Origin: Colwellia sp.
GTDB taxonomy: Bacteria; Pseudomonadota; Gammaproteobacteria; Enterobacterales; Alteromonadaceae
DNA length: 64,000 bases
NCBI GenBank assembly: GCA_013215295.1
Contig: JABSOZ010000022.1
Span: 16,306 to 80,305 of the forward strand
Direction: 5' to 3'
A model generated the notes under the pieces. It worked only from the letters and a program-made list of their open reading frames with translations. It made no database searches and had not been told where the DNA came from. This document shows, piece after piece, positions 55,142-64,000 of this stretch; position 1 is the stretch's first letter; every line of letters begins with the position of its first letter. The translations under genes and the position numbers were made by a program.

Positions 55142-56464
55142 ATGCCTAATCGTCCACCGCAACAACTTAATATACTCATAACCATGTACTTGGGTTATGC
55201 CGCTATGATGATTTGCCGTCAAATGATCACTATTCTTAGTCCTGCCATGCTTGCCGATGAGGCTTTAGGACTAACCAAAACTAATATTGGTGACTTTGCT
55301 GCTTATGGCACATTAGGTGCGCTGGTTGGGAAACTGATTTGGGGGCCCCTTGCTGATAAAATTGGTGGAAAGTTTACTTTTTTAATTGGCATTTTTCTTT
55401 CAGCATTGTTTGTTATAGCATTTGGACTCTCTGCAAATGTTATGGCTTTTACCGGCTTTTCATTTTTACTATATTGCACTAAATCTTCTGGCTGGCCAGG
55501 CATGACAAAACTGGTTGGGGAGTGGTATCACCCGCAACATTATGGACGTGCGTGGAGTATCCTATCAACCAGTTCAAGGTTTAGTGTTGTATTGGCTACC
55601 TTGTTCTTCGGTTGGTTATTGAGCTTCATGCATTGGCGTTCGGTGGCATTCATCGCAGCCGCTTTTGCCATCGTTATTTTTGTCTACTGTTATTTTTATC
55701 TAAAGGAAAAGCCCGACAACCCCAATTTTTTCAAAGATAATATCAATGATGATGAAACGCCTGAACAAACTATTGCATCAAAACAAGCACTTGATAATAA
55801 ATACAATCATCCGCTCAAAGACACTGGAACGCTTGGAGGTCTCAAAGCATTTGCAAAAAGCCCTAGGGTTTGGCTGGTGGTGATCATGTTAATGATGCTT
55901 ACTTGCATGATGGCCTTTTTAGACTTTGTTTCGATTTATCTGATGGAGAGTTATCAATTAACACCTTCACAGGCAGCAATGGCTTCCACCGTTTTTCCAG
56001 TTGGCTCTCTGGTTGGCCTTTTGGCTTCAATCGCATTTTACGATCGTTTTTCAAAAAGTGGCATCCGAACAGTATTAACCATAGCGCTGCTACTTAGTTT
56101 ATTCAGCGTACTGACTTTGAAGTATTTACCTTTGTTTGATTTCAGCACTGAATTGAATTACTTAATCGCGTTAGGTGCAATATTTCTTTTTGCTTTTTCA
56201 ATTTCTCCTGCTTATTACCTACCGATGTCGATATTTTCAATAGAATATGGTGGTCGCCATAGTGCGACCTTAGTGTGTTTAATCGATGCATTCGGTTTTG
56301 CGGCCAGTGCAACATTTGCCTTCATTGGCGGAAGGTTGGCAGATAGTGCGGGTGGCTGGTCAAGCTTTATGAATATGCTAATTTTAATTTCATCTATTGG
56401 GATCATTTCAGTTTGGGCATTTATGCATTCCGAACATAAAGCAGCAAAAATAATCGTCAGTTAA
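55142..56464 (+). CDS. MFS transporter of the OPA (organophosphate antiporter) type
   Basis: With the ATG at 55142 (AGAGAG upstream; an in-frame ATG at 55121 is less likely) the protein has 440 residues and 12 predicted helices. GPLADKIGGKFTFLIG is the loop 2-3 MFS motif, and CTKSSGWPGMTKLVGEWYHPQHYGRAWSI resembles the GlpT/UhpC group. EKPDNPNF follows helix 6. Members exchange glycerol-3-phosphate or sugar phosphates for phosphate, or act as sensors. The substrate is undetermined. Confidence 0.85.
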   Translation: MPNRPPQQLNILITMYLGYAAMMICRQMITILSPAMLADEALGLTKTNIGDFAAYGTLGALVGKLIWGPLADKIGGKFTFLIGIFLSALFVIAFGLSANVMAFTGFSFLLYCTKSSGWPGMTKLVGEWYHPQHYGRAWSILSTSSRFSVVLATLFFGWLLSFMHWRSVAFIAAAFAIVIFVYCYFYLKEKPDNPNFFKDNINDDETPEQTIASKQALDNKYNHPLKDTGTLGGLKAFAKSPRVWLVVIMLMMLTCMMAFLDFVSIYLMESYQLTPSQAAMASTVFPVGSLVGLLASIAFYDRFSKSGIRTVLTIALLLSLFSVLTLKYLPLFDFSTELNYLIALGAIFLFAFSISPAYYLPMSIFSIEYGGRHSATLVCLIDAFGFAASATFAFIGGRLADSAGGWSSFMNMLILISSIGIISVWAFMHSEHKAAKIIVS

Positions 56465-56474
56465 ACAAAAAATA

Positions 56475-56516
56475 TATCAGACTTAAATATTACAATAATA
56501 ATATTTAAGTCTGATA
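56475..56516. terminator. Perfect 18-bp hairpin after the MFS gene
   Basis: TATCAGACTTAAATATTA pairs exactly with TAATATTTAAGTCTGATA around a 6-nt loop, starting 11 bp after the stop codon. It lacks a T-run, so it is probably an mRNA-end hairpin or weak terminator. Confidence 0.6.
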
Positions 56517-56777
56517 CTCATTAATGAAATAGTAACTTCCGTATAATAAAGATCGTTAAGTGGGGCCATTTCAATACACCTATTAATCTAATAATAAATT
56601 CACATATCCTTCATTTCTCTTAACACGGCATTCTCTACAGAATCGTTCAAAATAATATATTTAAAAATAAATAAACTATTTATCAACCTTTCGTTAAAAA
56701 TCACGTATTAATAACTATGAAAGCAAAATTAGCAGTAACACTTAACGTTAAAGCTAAGTAATAGGAACAACAAATCA

Positions 56778-57326
56778 ATGTTCGATGAAAAAGAACTTAT
56801 GTTTCAAGTCAAAGCGGGTCAGCTAGATAAACTTGCGACACTTTTTGAAAATAATAAGGTGCAACTCTTTAATTATTTTGTACGTTCGGGTAATAACCGT
56901 GCGCTTAGTGAAGACTTAGTACAAGAAACCTTTATGAAAGTGCTCGCTTATCGCACCAGCTTTACCGGTAGCAGCACGTTTAAGTCTTGGATGTATGGCA
57001 TTGCCAGAAATACAATTGCTGAGCATTACCGTAAAAATAAAAACCAAGCATTGAACTGCGATATGGATGATGAAGAGTTAATCAATGAACAAACATTAAG
57101 TGAAGAATTTGATACGAAACAACAAAATGCCATTTTCAATCAATCATTAGCCAGTATTTCGCGAGAAGATAGAGAGATCATTATGCTCAGTCGGTTTCAG
57201 CAATTGAACTATCAAGAAATTTCCACCTTGTTAGATTGCAATCTTAATACATTAAAGTCTCGTATGAGAAATGCGCTGAGTAAATTACAAATGAGTTATC
57301 AAAAATTAGTTGGAGAAATTAACTAA
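56778..57326 (+). CDS. ECF-type RNA polymerase sigma factor
   Basis: A 182-residue sigma-70-family protein. Region 2 (LFNYFVRSGNNRALSEDLVQETFMKVLAYRTSF) and region 4 (LSRFQQLNYQEISTLLDCNLNTLKSRMRNALSKLQ) are clear. The 1-bp overlap TAATG couples it to the next gene, probably its membrane regulator. It would direct transcription of its own operon, including the DUF4097-like gene, in response to an envelope signal. Confidence 0.9.
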   Translation: MFDEKELMFQVKAGQLDKLATLFENNKVQLFNYFVRSGNNRALSEDLVQETFMKVLAYRTSFTGSSTFKSWMYGIARNTIAEHYRKNKNQALNCDMDDEELINEQTLSEEFDTKQQNAIFNQSLASISREDREIIMLSRFQQLNYQEISTLLDCNLNTLKSRMRNALSKLQMSYQKLVGEIN

Positions 57327-58162
57327 TGAAAAATCAAATAATTATAGACTGGAAAATTGCTTCATTAGCCAATAATGACAACAGTGAACTAACCGATGAA
57401 ATGGAAAGTTTTCTTCAAAGCAATCGTCAATTACAGGAAGAATTACTATTTATCGAACACTTCTGGACAAACGATGTTAAGCCGCTGGTTATGCCGTCTG
57501 ACAAACTAAATGCTAATTTTTATCAGATGTTATCAAGAGCACAAAGTGCGCAACAACAAACAATGCAGCCAAGAGATAACGCTAGTTCTTATTCAAAAGA
57601 GCAAACTTTATCTTTAATGGATAAAGTTAAAAGCTGGTTTATGCCTACGTCGATTGCTCAGTTCGCAACATTAACTTTTGTTTTTGTCCTCGGGTTTAAC
57701 TTAAACCAAGCGCCGAATATTGATAGAAACAGTGATGACTTCAGTGTATTACAGCAAGACATCTCATCGTTAACAACAGTGATTGCTATGTCTATGCTGC
57801 AAAAAGACTCGGCAAGTGAACGTCTTTCAGGTGTTGCTTATAGTCGGCAAACGGACTTATCAAATCCGCGTCTTGTCGAACAACTCATTGCGTTATTAGC
57901 ACGAGATAAGTCAACCTCGGTACGACTTGCCATTATAAAAAGTCTCAGCGAATTAAAGTATTTTCGCTCATCAGAGCAACAACTCTTCAATATGACTATT
58001 AAGGAAGAAAACGTATTAGTACAAATAGAGTTATGCCGTTTATTACTTAACTATGGCTCTGACGATATTAAAAAATTATTCACCGAACAAGTGACTCACC
58101 AACAATTAAAACCAGAAGTACAAGAGTTTATTAAAGCGCAATCACTGGCTTCATATATTTAG
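57326..58162 (+). CDS. Probable anti-sigma factor with HEAT-like repeats
   Basis: A 278-residue protein. The N-terminal about 100 residues are cytosolic (EMESFLQSNRQLQEELLFIEHFW). A transmembrane helix (about 111-128, IAQFATLTFVFVLGFNL) leads to an outer region with HEAT-like helices (LVEQLIALLARDKSTSVRLAIIKSLSELKYF, LVQIELCRLLLNYG). Position and topology suggest it holds the upstream sigma factor. It is not a classical RseA or FecR type, and the HEAT part may be the sensor or protein-docking platform. Confidence 0.75.
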   Translation: MKNQIIIDWKIASLANNDNSELTDEMESFLQSNRQLQEELLFIEHFWTNDVKPLVMPSDKLNANFYQMLSRAQSAQQQTMQPRDNASSYSKEQTLSLMDKVKSWFMPTSIAQFATLTFVFVLGFNLNQAPNIDRNSDDFSVLQQDISSLTTVIAMSMLQKDSASERLSGVAYSRQTDLSNPRLVEQLIALLARDKSTSVRLAIIKSLSELKYFRSSEQQLFNMTIKEENVLVQIELCRLLLNYGSDDIKKLFTEQVTHQQLKPEVQEFIKAQSLASYI

Positions 58163-58183
58163 TTTTATCTTTAGGAGTAACCC

Positions 58184-59038
58184 ATGAAAAATAAATTATC
58201 AGCAATCTTTCCTTTTACATTAATAGCGATGCTAGCGGGAAGCGTTCAGTTCGCAAACGCAGCAGAACAAAGCTATAGCTTACCTTTATCTAGACCTGGA
58301 GAGCCTGTTTCAATTGATATTGAAGTATATCGAGGAAGTATTACCATCGTCGGCTATAAAGGTGATAGCATCGAAATAAGTGCAAAATCATCAGTTTTTT
58401 CAGGCAAGGATAAAGACCTTAAAAAGGTAAAGAGTAAAATACATAACTCATCAAGATCTAGAGAAGGTCTAAAGACTGTTAAAAAACAATTGTTGCGATT
58501 AGAAATTGAAGAGAAAAATAATCAAGTAGAAATTAGCAGCGAAGTTTCAAATCAGCATGTTGATTTAGTCATTAAAGTACCACTACGATCATCGGTAGAT
58601 ATCGAATTATACAAAGGTGGAGATATTAATATTGATGGTGTTAGTGGCAGTTTAGAGCTTGAAGCATACGATGGTATGATCATAGCAAAAAACGTATCAG
58701 GTCCCATTGTAGCGGAAACAGCGCGCACCGATATTGTGGTTAGCTTTGCTGATTTTGTCAAAACTAGCCCTTCTTCATTGACAAGCCATTTAGGTAATAT
58801 TGACATAACTTTAGCAAAAAATATTGCTGCTAATGTAAACGTACAAACTTATCAAGGCGAAATTTTTTCAGGCCTAGACGATGATTTTTTAGTGGTGGAT
58901 GAAATCAAGAATAATAAAAAAGGACAAAAGCAAAAAATAGTACTTGGCGGCATAATGCAGGCGAAAGTGAATGGTGGAGGACAAGTGTTATCATTGACAA
59001 GTTATAAAGGTAATTTGTATATCCGAAAAGCAAAATAA
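58184..59038 (+). CDS. DUF4097-like exported beta-repeat protein
   Basis: A 284-residue protein with a signal peptide (SVQFANAAEQ) and repeats of a beta-helix or beta-ladder kind (SIDIEVYRGSITIVGYKGDSIEISAKSS, SLELEAYDGMIIAKNVSGPIVAE, NIAANVNVQTYQGEIFSGL). DUF4097/adhesin-type proteins often follow ECF sigma/anti-sigma pairs. It is 21 bp after the anti-sigma gene and has AGGAG before its ATG. Function unknown; a surface or envelope-protective role is inferred only from the operon. Confidence 0.8.
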   Translation: MKNKLSAIFPFTLIAMLAGSVQFANAAEQSYSLPLSRPGEPVSIDIEVYRGSITIVGYKGDSIEISAKSSVFSGKDKDLKKVKSKIHNSSRSREGLKTVKKQLLRLEIEEKNNQVEISSEVSNQHVDLVIKVPLRSSVDIELYKGGDINIDGVSGSLELEAYDGMIIAKNVSGPIVAETARTDIVVSFADFVKTSPSSLTSHLGNIDITLAKNIAANVNVQTYQGEIFSGLDDDFLVVDEIKNNKKGQKQKIVLGGIMQAKVNGGGQVLSLTSYKGNLYIRKAK

Positions 59039-59254
59039 TAGCGTTATCTTTGCAGTAAAGCTGTAATGGTGTGCCAAGCACCATTACCGTTAACTTTTTC
59101 AAACTCACTTTATCGCCGCGCTAAATTTCAATCATTAATTAAGGCATTAATGTTTTTGAAACTTATTTTTACCAACATAACTGTCCGGATATTTTTGAAT
59201 AACAATTATGCTGGTATTCATCTCTAATTTGCTTTTAAAGGGTTATTTACGTAG

Positions 59255-59794
59255 TTAAGCTGAAAGTTCTACACGGCGAACAATATAATTTAACAACGTA
59301 TTTTTTTCATCACTCTCAGGGCTACTTTTAGTGAGTTTGTATATCGCTAAAGCAAGCAGATAATTTGTGCTTCCATGTTTGATAAATAATTTCCTAAGAC
59401 TTTCTAAGTGACAGGTTTGAACATTCCCTTTAATGTACTCAAGTGAAATCAGCTTTTCAATACTACAAGTGCTGTCGTCTATAAGCGTTACTTCCAATAT
59501 TTTATCGATTAGCGTTACCGATATAGGCGAGTTATCAAATGTTTTACATAATTCAAGTTCTGCATTAAGAGTCGTCACTTTAGAAACTTTATCATTTAAG
59601 ATCCTATGTTGTATCAGCTTGGTTTGGTTTCGACTTTCTACCGTTGATAAGATGCTATTTCTTAAAGGATATTTTTTATAATTCACCCGAAAACCTGTAT
59701 TTTTACTTACTTTACGAGTACGACCATAATTTTTAGTTAGATATGCATTTAATAGATAAATAAGTAATAAAACTATCACCAAGTATATAAACAT
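59255..59794 (-). CDS. Hypothetical protein with N-terminal membrane anchor
   Basis: A 179-residue protein starting with a hydrophobic helix (MFIYLVIVLLLIYLLNAYL) followed by a basic stretch and a soluble helical C-terminal part (LIDKILEVTLIDDSTCSIEKLISLEYIKG, YLLALAIYKLTKSSPESDEKN). Two Cys (ELCKTF and STCSIEK) and a CHLESLR are present. No family is recognised. It is a single gene with no linked neighbours. Confidence 0.55.
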   Translation of the reverse strand: MFIYLVIVLLLIYLLNAYLTKNYGRTRKVSKNTGFRVNYKKYPLRNSILSTVESRNQTKLIQHRILNDKVSKVTTLNAELELCKTFDNSPISVTLIDKILEVTLIDDSTCSIEKLISLEYIKGNVQTCHLESLRKLFIKHGSTNYLLALAIYKLTKSSPESDEKNTLLNYIVRRVELSA

Positions 59795-60399
59795 TAAATT
59801 TCCTTTTCATGCTGGCTTAATAATAGAATTGGTCTAAGTATTACGACTCATTCATTTCAATTAAGACTTATTTATAATATTTTTGAATAGAGCAAAGATC
59901 ACGCCATATAGTTTAATGCCCTATTTTCATTGACTTAAACAATCAATATTAAAAAGTACCTGATATTCGCCTATAAAAATCCATAGGTGCTTATAGAAAC
60001 GCCATAAGGTGCTTATATGTACTCGAAAGAAACGTTATTCAATGAGATATTTGCGCATAAACTAAAATAGGTGATCTCGATAAAAACAAAATTTCGTTGA
60101 ATTATTCATTTAATGAAATATACAAAAGTTATTTTAAAGCTATAAAAAACAATAACCTTAATCATATTAGATATATAAACACACTGCAGTCATGAATATT
60201 TCTCCTTCTACTTACGTTCGAATAATGAATCTATTAACACGCAATACTTTACTTGGTATAGAACCTGCAAAATGTTATTTAGTTTGATCGTTAGAACAAA
60301 ATATAAATAGTGGAAGACTACGATGGTCTAATATTTAGCCCAAAGAAGTTGAATCCATAAAAATTGTTCTACTACCATTAGCAACACGTTGAGGTTTTA
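59795..60399. other. Intergenic region upstream of the YHYH lipoprotein gene
   Basis: A 605-bp gap with no coding frame. It holds a short direct repeat, CCATAGGTGCTTATA and CCATAAGGTGCTTATA, near 59980-60018 with a 22-bp period. Otherwise AT-rich with no recognised element. Confidence 0.45.
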
Positions 60400-63138
60400 A
60401 TGAAATTTTACCAACCCTATTTAATCTTATGTATGTCCACTTTGCTTATTGCATGTGGAGGAAGTAGCTCAAATTCTTCCTCAGGTACAGATACAGAAAC
60501 ACCAAGTAATAGTGCTCCGATAGCCAATGCAGGCAGTGATAATGCAGTTGTAACCGGCGAATCATTTAGCCTAGATGGCGCAGCAAGTACTGATGCTGAT
60601 AACGACACCTTAACTTACGTTTGGTCGGTAACTTCTGCACCGGGTGAAAGCTCTGCTGTGCTAAGTGCTACAACAATTGTTCAACCAAGTTTTACCGCTG
60701 ACGTTGATGGTAGTTATACTTTTTCACTGACGGTAAATGACGGCACGGTTGATAGTGCTACCGATGAAGTGAGTGTCGTTGCAACAACCACGACAATTCC
60801 AAATGTAGCGCCCATTGCAAATGCAGGTACTGATAAAGAGGTAATTACGGGAGAATCCTTTAATTTAGATGGCTCTGCAAGTAGTGATGCAGATAATGAT
60901 GACTTGATCTTTACCTGGGTTTTAACAACAGCACCTGCTGGGAGTTCAGCCACATTAAGCGATACAACCTCTGCTCAACCTAATTTTATCGCCGATATTG
61001 ACGGTAGTTATACTTTTTCACTGAGTGTTAATGACGGTACTGTAGATAGTTCTGCTGATACAGTAACTATAACGGCTTCTACCACAAATATAGCGCCTGT
61101 TGCTAATGCTGGTGTAGACCAAGAGATTGAAACCGGTGTTACAGTGACACTTGATGCAAGTACCAGCAGTGATACTAATGGCGATACGCTAACCTATCTT
61201 TGGGAATTAACGTCAAAACCAAGTACGAGTGCCGCAACTATCAGTGTGGCAACGGCTGAAAAACCAACGTTCGTTGCTGACATGTCAGGGGTTTATATTG
61301 CTACACTTACCGTTAATGATGGTATTGAAGATAGTCCATCAGATACCATAACAATTACGGCATCTACTTCGGCTGATTTCTACACGCCAGCACCAATCGT
61401 TGAAGTTTTACAGCTAACACGCGACCACACTTGGTCAGAATTAGCTTCAACTCCCGTTAACCTTACTCGTTTTTCAATGGGCCCTGCTGGTGATACAAGT
61501 ATATTAACGTTAGTTGATGAAAGTAATACTATTAGTAGTGACTTGTTAGAAGTAAGTGGTTTAGCGAGTGCGACATCATCAACAGATGATGTTTTATTAC
61601 GTTCAATGTTTCAATTTATTGAAGTTGAAGATGATGTGTTTAGAATTGTAACCGCCAAGCACAGTAATTACGCATTAGATATTGATGATCAAGGTGTTAC
61701 TGATAGTCTTATTATACGAGATTTTCGTAGTATCAATAATATAGATACCAGCACAGCCGGTTATTTAACGTTCACAATAAGCGGTAGTTCTCCGATGCTG
61801 CTTTCAGCTAGCGGTCGTAAGACTTATGACACTAGCACTGATACTTATATTGACGACAGCACTTGGACAGCAAAAGAAGTATTACTAACGTCGGGGGCAT
61901 TAACATTAACTGCTAGCGCGGGCACTTCAATGACGATTTATAGTCCTCCACTTAATTTTGAGATCCCTGCTGATTTCAACCCTGATGAAACAGCACGTGT
62001 CAGTAATGAAGAATTAACTCCCATCACTAAAGAAGATGCCATTTCAGATACCGCCAGTAAAATTGTTAGTGCGTATGCAGATCAAGTATCAGCTACTGGA
62101 GCAGATGCCGACACCACAGCAGCGGCAGAAGCAATGTTAGCAACAATAGAAACAACTTTAGCCGCTGAAGGATCGCAACTTCGTTATGCGGCTGATTTTT
62201 ATACAACTTTTAGAGCGGGTTTATTTAGCAGAACAATACAGTCTGCTGACGCAACCGATTCAACATTAGGTCAAGCGACCGTTCCTTATGTGTTCTTTAC
62301 TAACGAAGCAGATGCAGAGGGTGTTCATCACCCGTTTATGGTGATCGCGAGTTATGGCTTACCTGATAGTATGGCGTTGCTTTGGGACGTAGCTAAACCG
62401 CCAGGAAGCGGTGATGCTGGTATTGAATATGAAGACCAATCAGTTACACGTAGTTTTCATCGCGAGTCATTTCTGATGAAAATTCCAATGCGTGATTACG
62501 GTGAAGTTGAAAGTTTAACCGAAAATGATATGAACAGTGATCTAGCGACTGATGCTGGTGAAACTGAATTAACCCACCATAATTATGCGAGTCTCTCTGC
62601 AACAGGTGTCGCTATTGACGGCGTTGTTATTTATCCTACTTTTAATAACGCTTTGCATGTTGTTCAAGCTGATGCAGAAATTTCAGCTCACGGTATGCAT
62701 TCAGGGAGAGGTTTAGGCTTGCATTATCATGCTGATGCGCATAGTGCCACTGAAGAAGGCTTGAACTTGTACAATTCAAGTGACTATTCGGGACATACTC
62801 ATCCACCCATTGTAAGTATAGGGTTTGATGGGGTTGCTGGCTTCGGTATTTATCAAAATGGTGATACTACAAGTGATGGTATAGATATTGACTTAGACAG
62901 TTTTGGCGGCCATGAGCATGGTAACTATGGATATCATTATCACTCCTTTACCGCTTCTGAAACAACTGCTGCAGGAGCAGGGCCAAGTGATCCAGCAGGT
63001 GAAGTTGAATATACCAAACATATGTTGCCACCATTAGGCGCCTGGTCAGGACGTATTAATGACATTCCAGAATTTTGGGACAATACCGTACCAAACTATG
63101 TGGGTGGTAATAGCATTTATTTAGGCACTGAAGAATAA
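60400..63138 (+). CDS. Lipoprotein with three PKD/REJ-like domains and a YHYH domain
   Basis: A 912-residue protein. A lipobox (LLIACGGSSS) and Ser-rich linker precede three similar domains of about 90 residues (IANAGSDNAVVTGESFSLDGAASTD...YTFSLTVNDGTVDSA at about 40, 137 and 230). A long central region of unknown fold follows, and a C-terminal His-rich segment (GMHSGRGLGLHYHADAHS, FGGHEHGNYGYHYHSFT) matches the YHYH-domain pattern. PKD domains commonly mediate protein or glycan contacts. The His-rich end may bind metal. A solitary gene ended by its own terminator. Confidence 0.78.
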   Translation: MKFYQPYLILCMSTLLIACGGSSSNSSSGTDTETPSNSAPIANAGSDNAVVTGESFSLDGAASTDADNDTLTYVWSVTSAPGESSAVLSATTIVQPSFTADVDGSYTFSLTVNDGTVDSATDEVSVVATTTTIPNVAPIANAGTDKEVITGESFNLDGSASSDADNDDLIFTWVLTTAPAGSSATLSDTTSAQPNFIADIDGSYTFSLSVNDGTVDSSADTVTITASTTNIAPVANAGVDQEIETGVTVTLDASTSSDTNGDTLTYLWELTSKPSTSAATISVATAEKPTFVADMSGVYIATLTVNDGIEDSPSDTITITASTSADFYTPAPIVEVLQLTRDHTWSELASTPVNLTRFSMGPAGDTSILTLVDESNTISSDLLEVSGLASATSSTDDVLLRSMFQFIEVEDDVFRIVTAKHSNYALDIDDQGVTDSLIIRDFRSINNIDTSTAGYLTFTISGSSPMLLSASGRKTYDTSTDTYIDDSTWTAKEVLLTSGALTLTASAGTSMTIYSPPLNFEIPADFNPDETARVSNEELTPITKEDAISDTASKIVSAYADQVSATGADADTTAAAEAMLATIETTLAAEGSQLRYAADFYTTFRAGLFSRTIQSADATDSTLGQATVPYVFFTNEADAEGVHHPFMVIASYGLPDSMALLWDVAKPPGSGDAGIEYEDQSVTRSFHRESFLMKIPMRDYGEVESLTENDMNSDLATDAGETELTHHNYASLSATGVAIDGVVIYPTFNNALHVVQADAEISAHGMHSGRGLGLHYHADAHSATEEGLNLYNSSDYSGHTHPPIVSIGFDGVAGFGIYQNGDTTSDGIDIDLDSFGGHEHGNYGYHYHSFTASETTAAGAGPSDPAGEVEYTKHMLPPLGAWSGRINDIPEFWDNTVPNYVGGNSIYLGTEE

Positions 63139-63162
63139 AATAGCTTTTCATAAAATAAACAC

Positions 63163-63196
63163 AACCTCAATTCACCTAGTTTGAATTGAGGTTTTT
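63163..63196 (+). terminator. Rho-independent terminator of the YHYH lipoprotein gene
   Basis: Arms AACCTCAATTCA and TTGAATTGAGGTT, a short loop, then TTTT, 25 bp after the stop codon. Confidence 0.85.
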
Positions 63197-63768
63197 TACT
63201 CATAAGTATTTCAACACAATATAAAATCTAATAAAATTCCTCAGGATTATTCTTCGGCCATATTCATTACGAATATTCCTCAACTATCCTTTTCAACAAG
63301 GCTCTTTAAAAATAAATAACTAGGATTTATCAAATATTATCAAATATTATCAAAGAACTATAAATAGATTATCAGTTGATGATGAAATTGGAAATACTAT
63401 TGTTTCACCTCCGTTTGGACTCAAATAACATGAAGCATCAAAGGTTACTATTTATTCAGATGTACCGGCATCATAATGCTAATGATATTGAATAAAGGTG
63501 TAACAGAACAATAAAGTTATTTTATATATTTTTGGGAGTATTATTGGATTTTCTTAAAAATATTTTAATGATCACTTTGTGCGCTTAGTTGACATGCCGT
63601 AGTGGAGGATCTTAACGACAACTGATAGCCCAGACTGTGTGAAAACGTTTTGATCACTTTTTCGAATAAGCACCGAATACTTATGATCAATCAATCTCAA
63701 AACAAGATAATAAATCACTCTATATTTGCTATAATATTCATTAGGTTAATTGATTATATGTTGGCTAT
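63197..63768. other. Gap containing the probable left end of an IS1182-type element
   Basis: No gene before the transposase start. CAGACTGTGTGAAAACG at about 63631 could be the element's left terminal repeat because such a terminus is expected about 100-150 bp before the transposase gene. The matching right end is outside the window. A 10-bp tandem repeat (ATCAAATATT) lies near 63330. Confidence 0.35.
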
Positions 63769-64000
63769 ATGTCACGTCATATTAAAGGTTCATCTCGCTC
63801 CCAAGCAACCCTCTTTCCAGAAATGCTTGAAGATTTTGTCGCTAAAGAAAATCCCGTTAGAGTAATTGATGTATTTGTCGATGGATTAGATTTAGAAAAC
63901 CTTGGTTTTAAAGGCGTTCAATCTAAAGCAACTGGACGTCCTGGTTATCATCCCGCCATATTACTCAAGATTTATATCTATGGTTATTTAAACAGAATTC
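63769..64000 (+). mobile_element. IS1182-family transposase gene, 5' part (cut by window edge)
   Basis: The open frame MSRHIKGSSRSQATLFPEMLEDFVAKENPVRVIDVFVDGLDLENLGFKG...GRPGYHPAILLKIYIYGYLNRI is the N-terminal DUF772 region of IS1182-type transposases. The DDE catalytic part lies beyond position 64000. The frame is intact to the edge, so the copy may be active. Confidence 0.88.

Noticed and set aside
56960..56973. Operator-like CTTTACCGGTAGCA inside the sigma factor gene
   Set aside because: It lies within coding sequence far from any start and matches only one half-site.
63631..63647. CAGACTGTGTGAAAACG as a certain IS end
   Set aside because: The partner inverted repeat is outside the window, so it is kept only as a possibility.

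Overview
The window is AT-rich DNA from a marine gammaproteobacterium, most likely an Alteromonadales member of the Colwellia/Thalassotalea type. The basis is the protein families (TonB-dependent receptor of the TonB-Xanth-Caul type, TRAP transporter, GH105/GH28/PL1 enzymes, MSHA-like pilin), the low GC and the attC-like sites. This placement is inferred from gene content; no marker gene is present.

Positions 1-39900 hold a large pectin/galacturonate locus. It encodes a PL1 pectate lyase, a TonB receptor, a GH28 galacturonase, two GH105 unsaturated-galacturonyl hydrolases (one frameshifted) and a DctPQM TRAP transporter. The intracellular route is complete: UxaC, UxaB and UxaA for galacturonate, KduI and KduD (plus an RpiB-type isomerase) for the unsaturated product, then KdgK and KdgA. 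A LacI-family regulator sits in the same cluster. A near-perfect palindrome, TGCCACCGGTGGCA, recurs upstream of almost every transcription unit and is the probable operator of this regulator. It also precedes fba-fbp, which suggests that gluconeogenesis is induced together with pectin use, since the pathway yields only pyruvate and glyceraldehyde-3-phosphate. The locus is visibly decaying. It contains remnants of tpiA, a second KDPG aldolase, a rhamnogalacturonan acetylesterase, a second LacI regulator, an alpha/beta hydrolase and a GH105 gene, as well as three MITE-like elements. One MITE lies between the pectate lyase operator and its ribosome binding site. A short array of three attC-like sites without an integrase (CALIN-like) lies between fba and rpiB. 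It carries a pilin gene, a DUF1289 gene and one gene fragment.

Positions 40200-43950 hold an adenine-type purine riboswitch ahead of an adenine deaminase gene, a tyrosine recombinase pseudogene and a pentapeptide-repeat protein. From 44000 to 63200 the genes are general: a beta-propeller lipoprotein, a chemotaxis receptor, a Tsx-like porin, a periplasmic binding-like protein, a ToxR-like membrane regulator divergent from a trypsin/TonB-domain fusion protease, a BvgS-like hybrid kinase, an OPA-type MFS transporter, an ECF sigma/HEAT protein/DUF4097 operon, and a PKD-YHYH lipoprotein. The window begins inside a tandemly duplicated purple acid phosphatase gene and ends inside an IS1182-family transposase gene.
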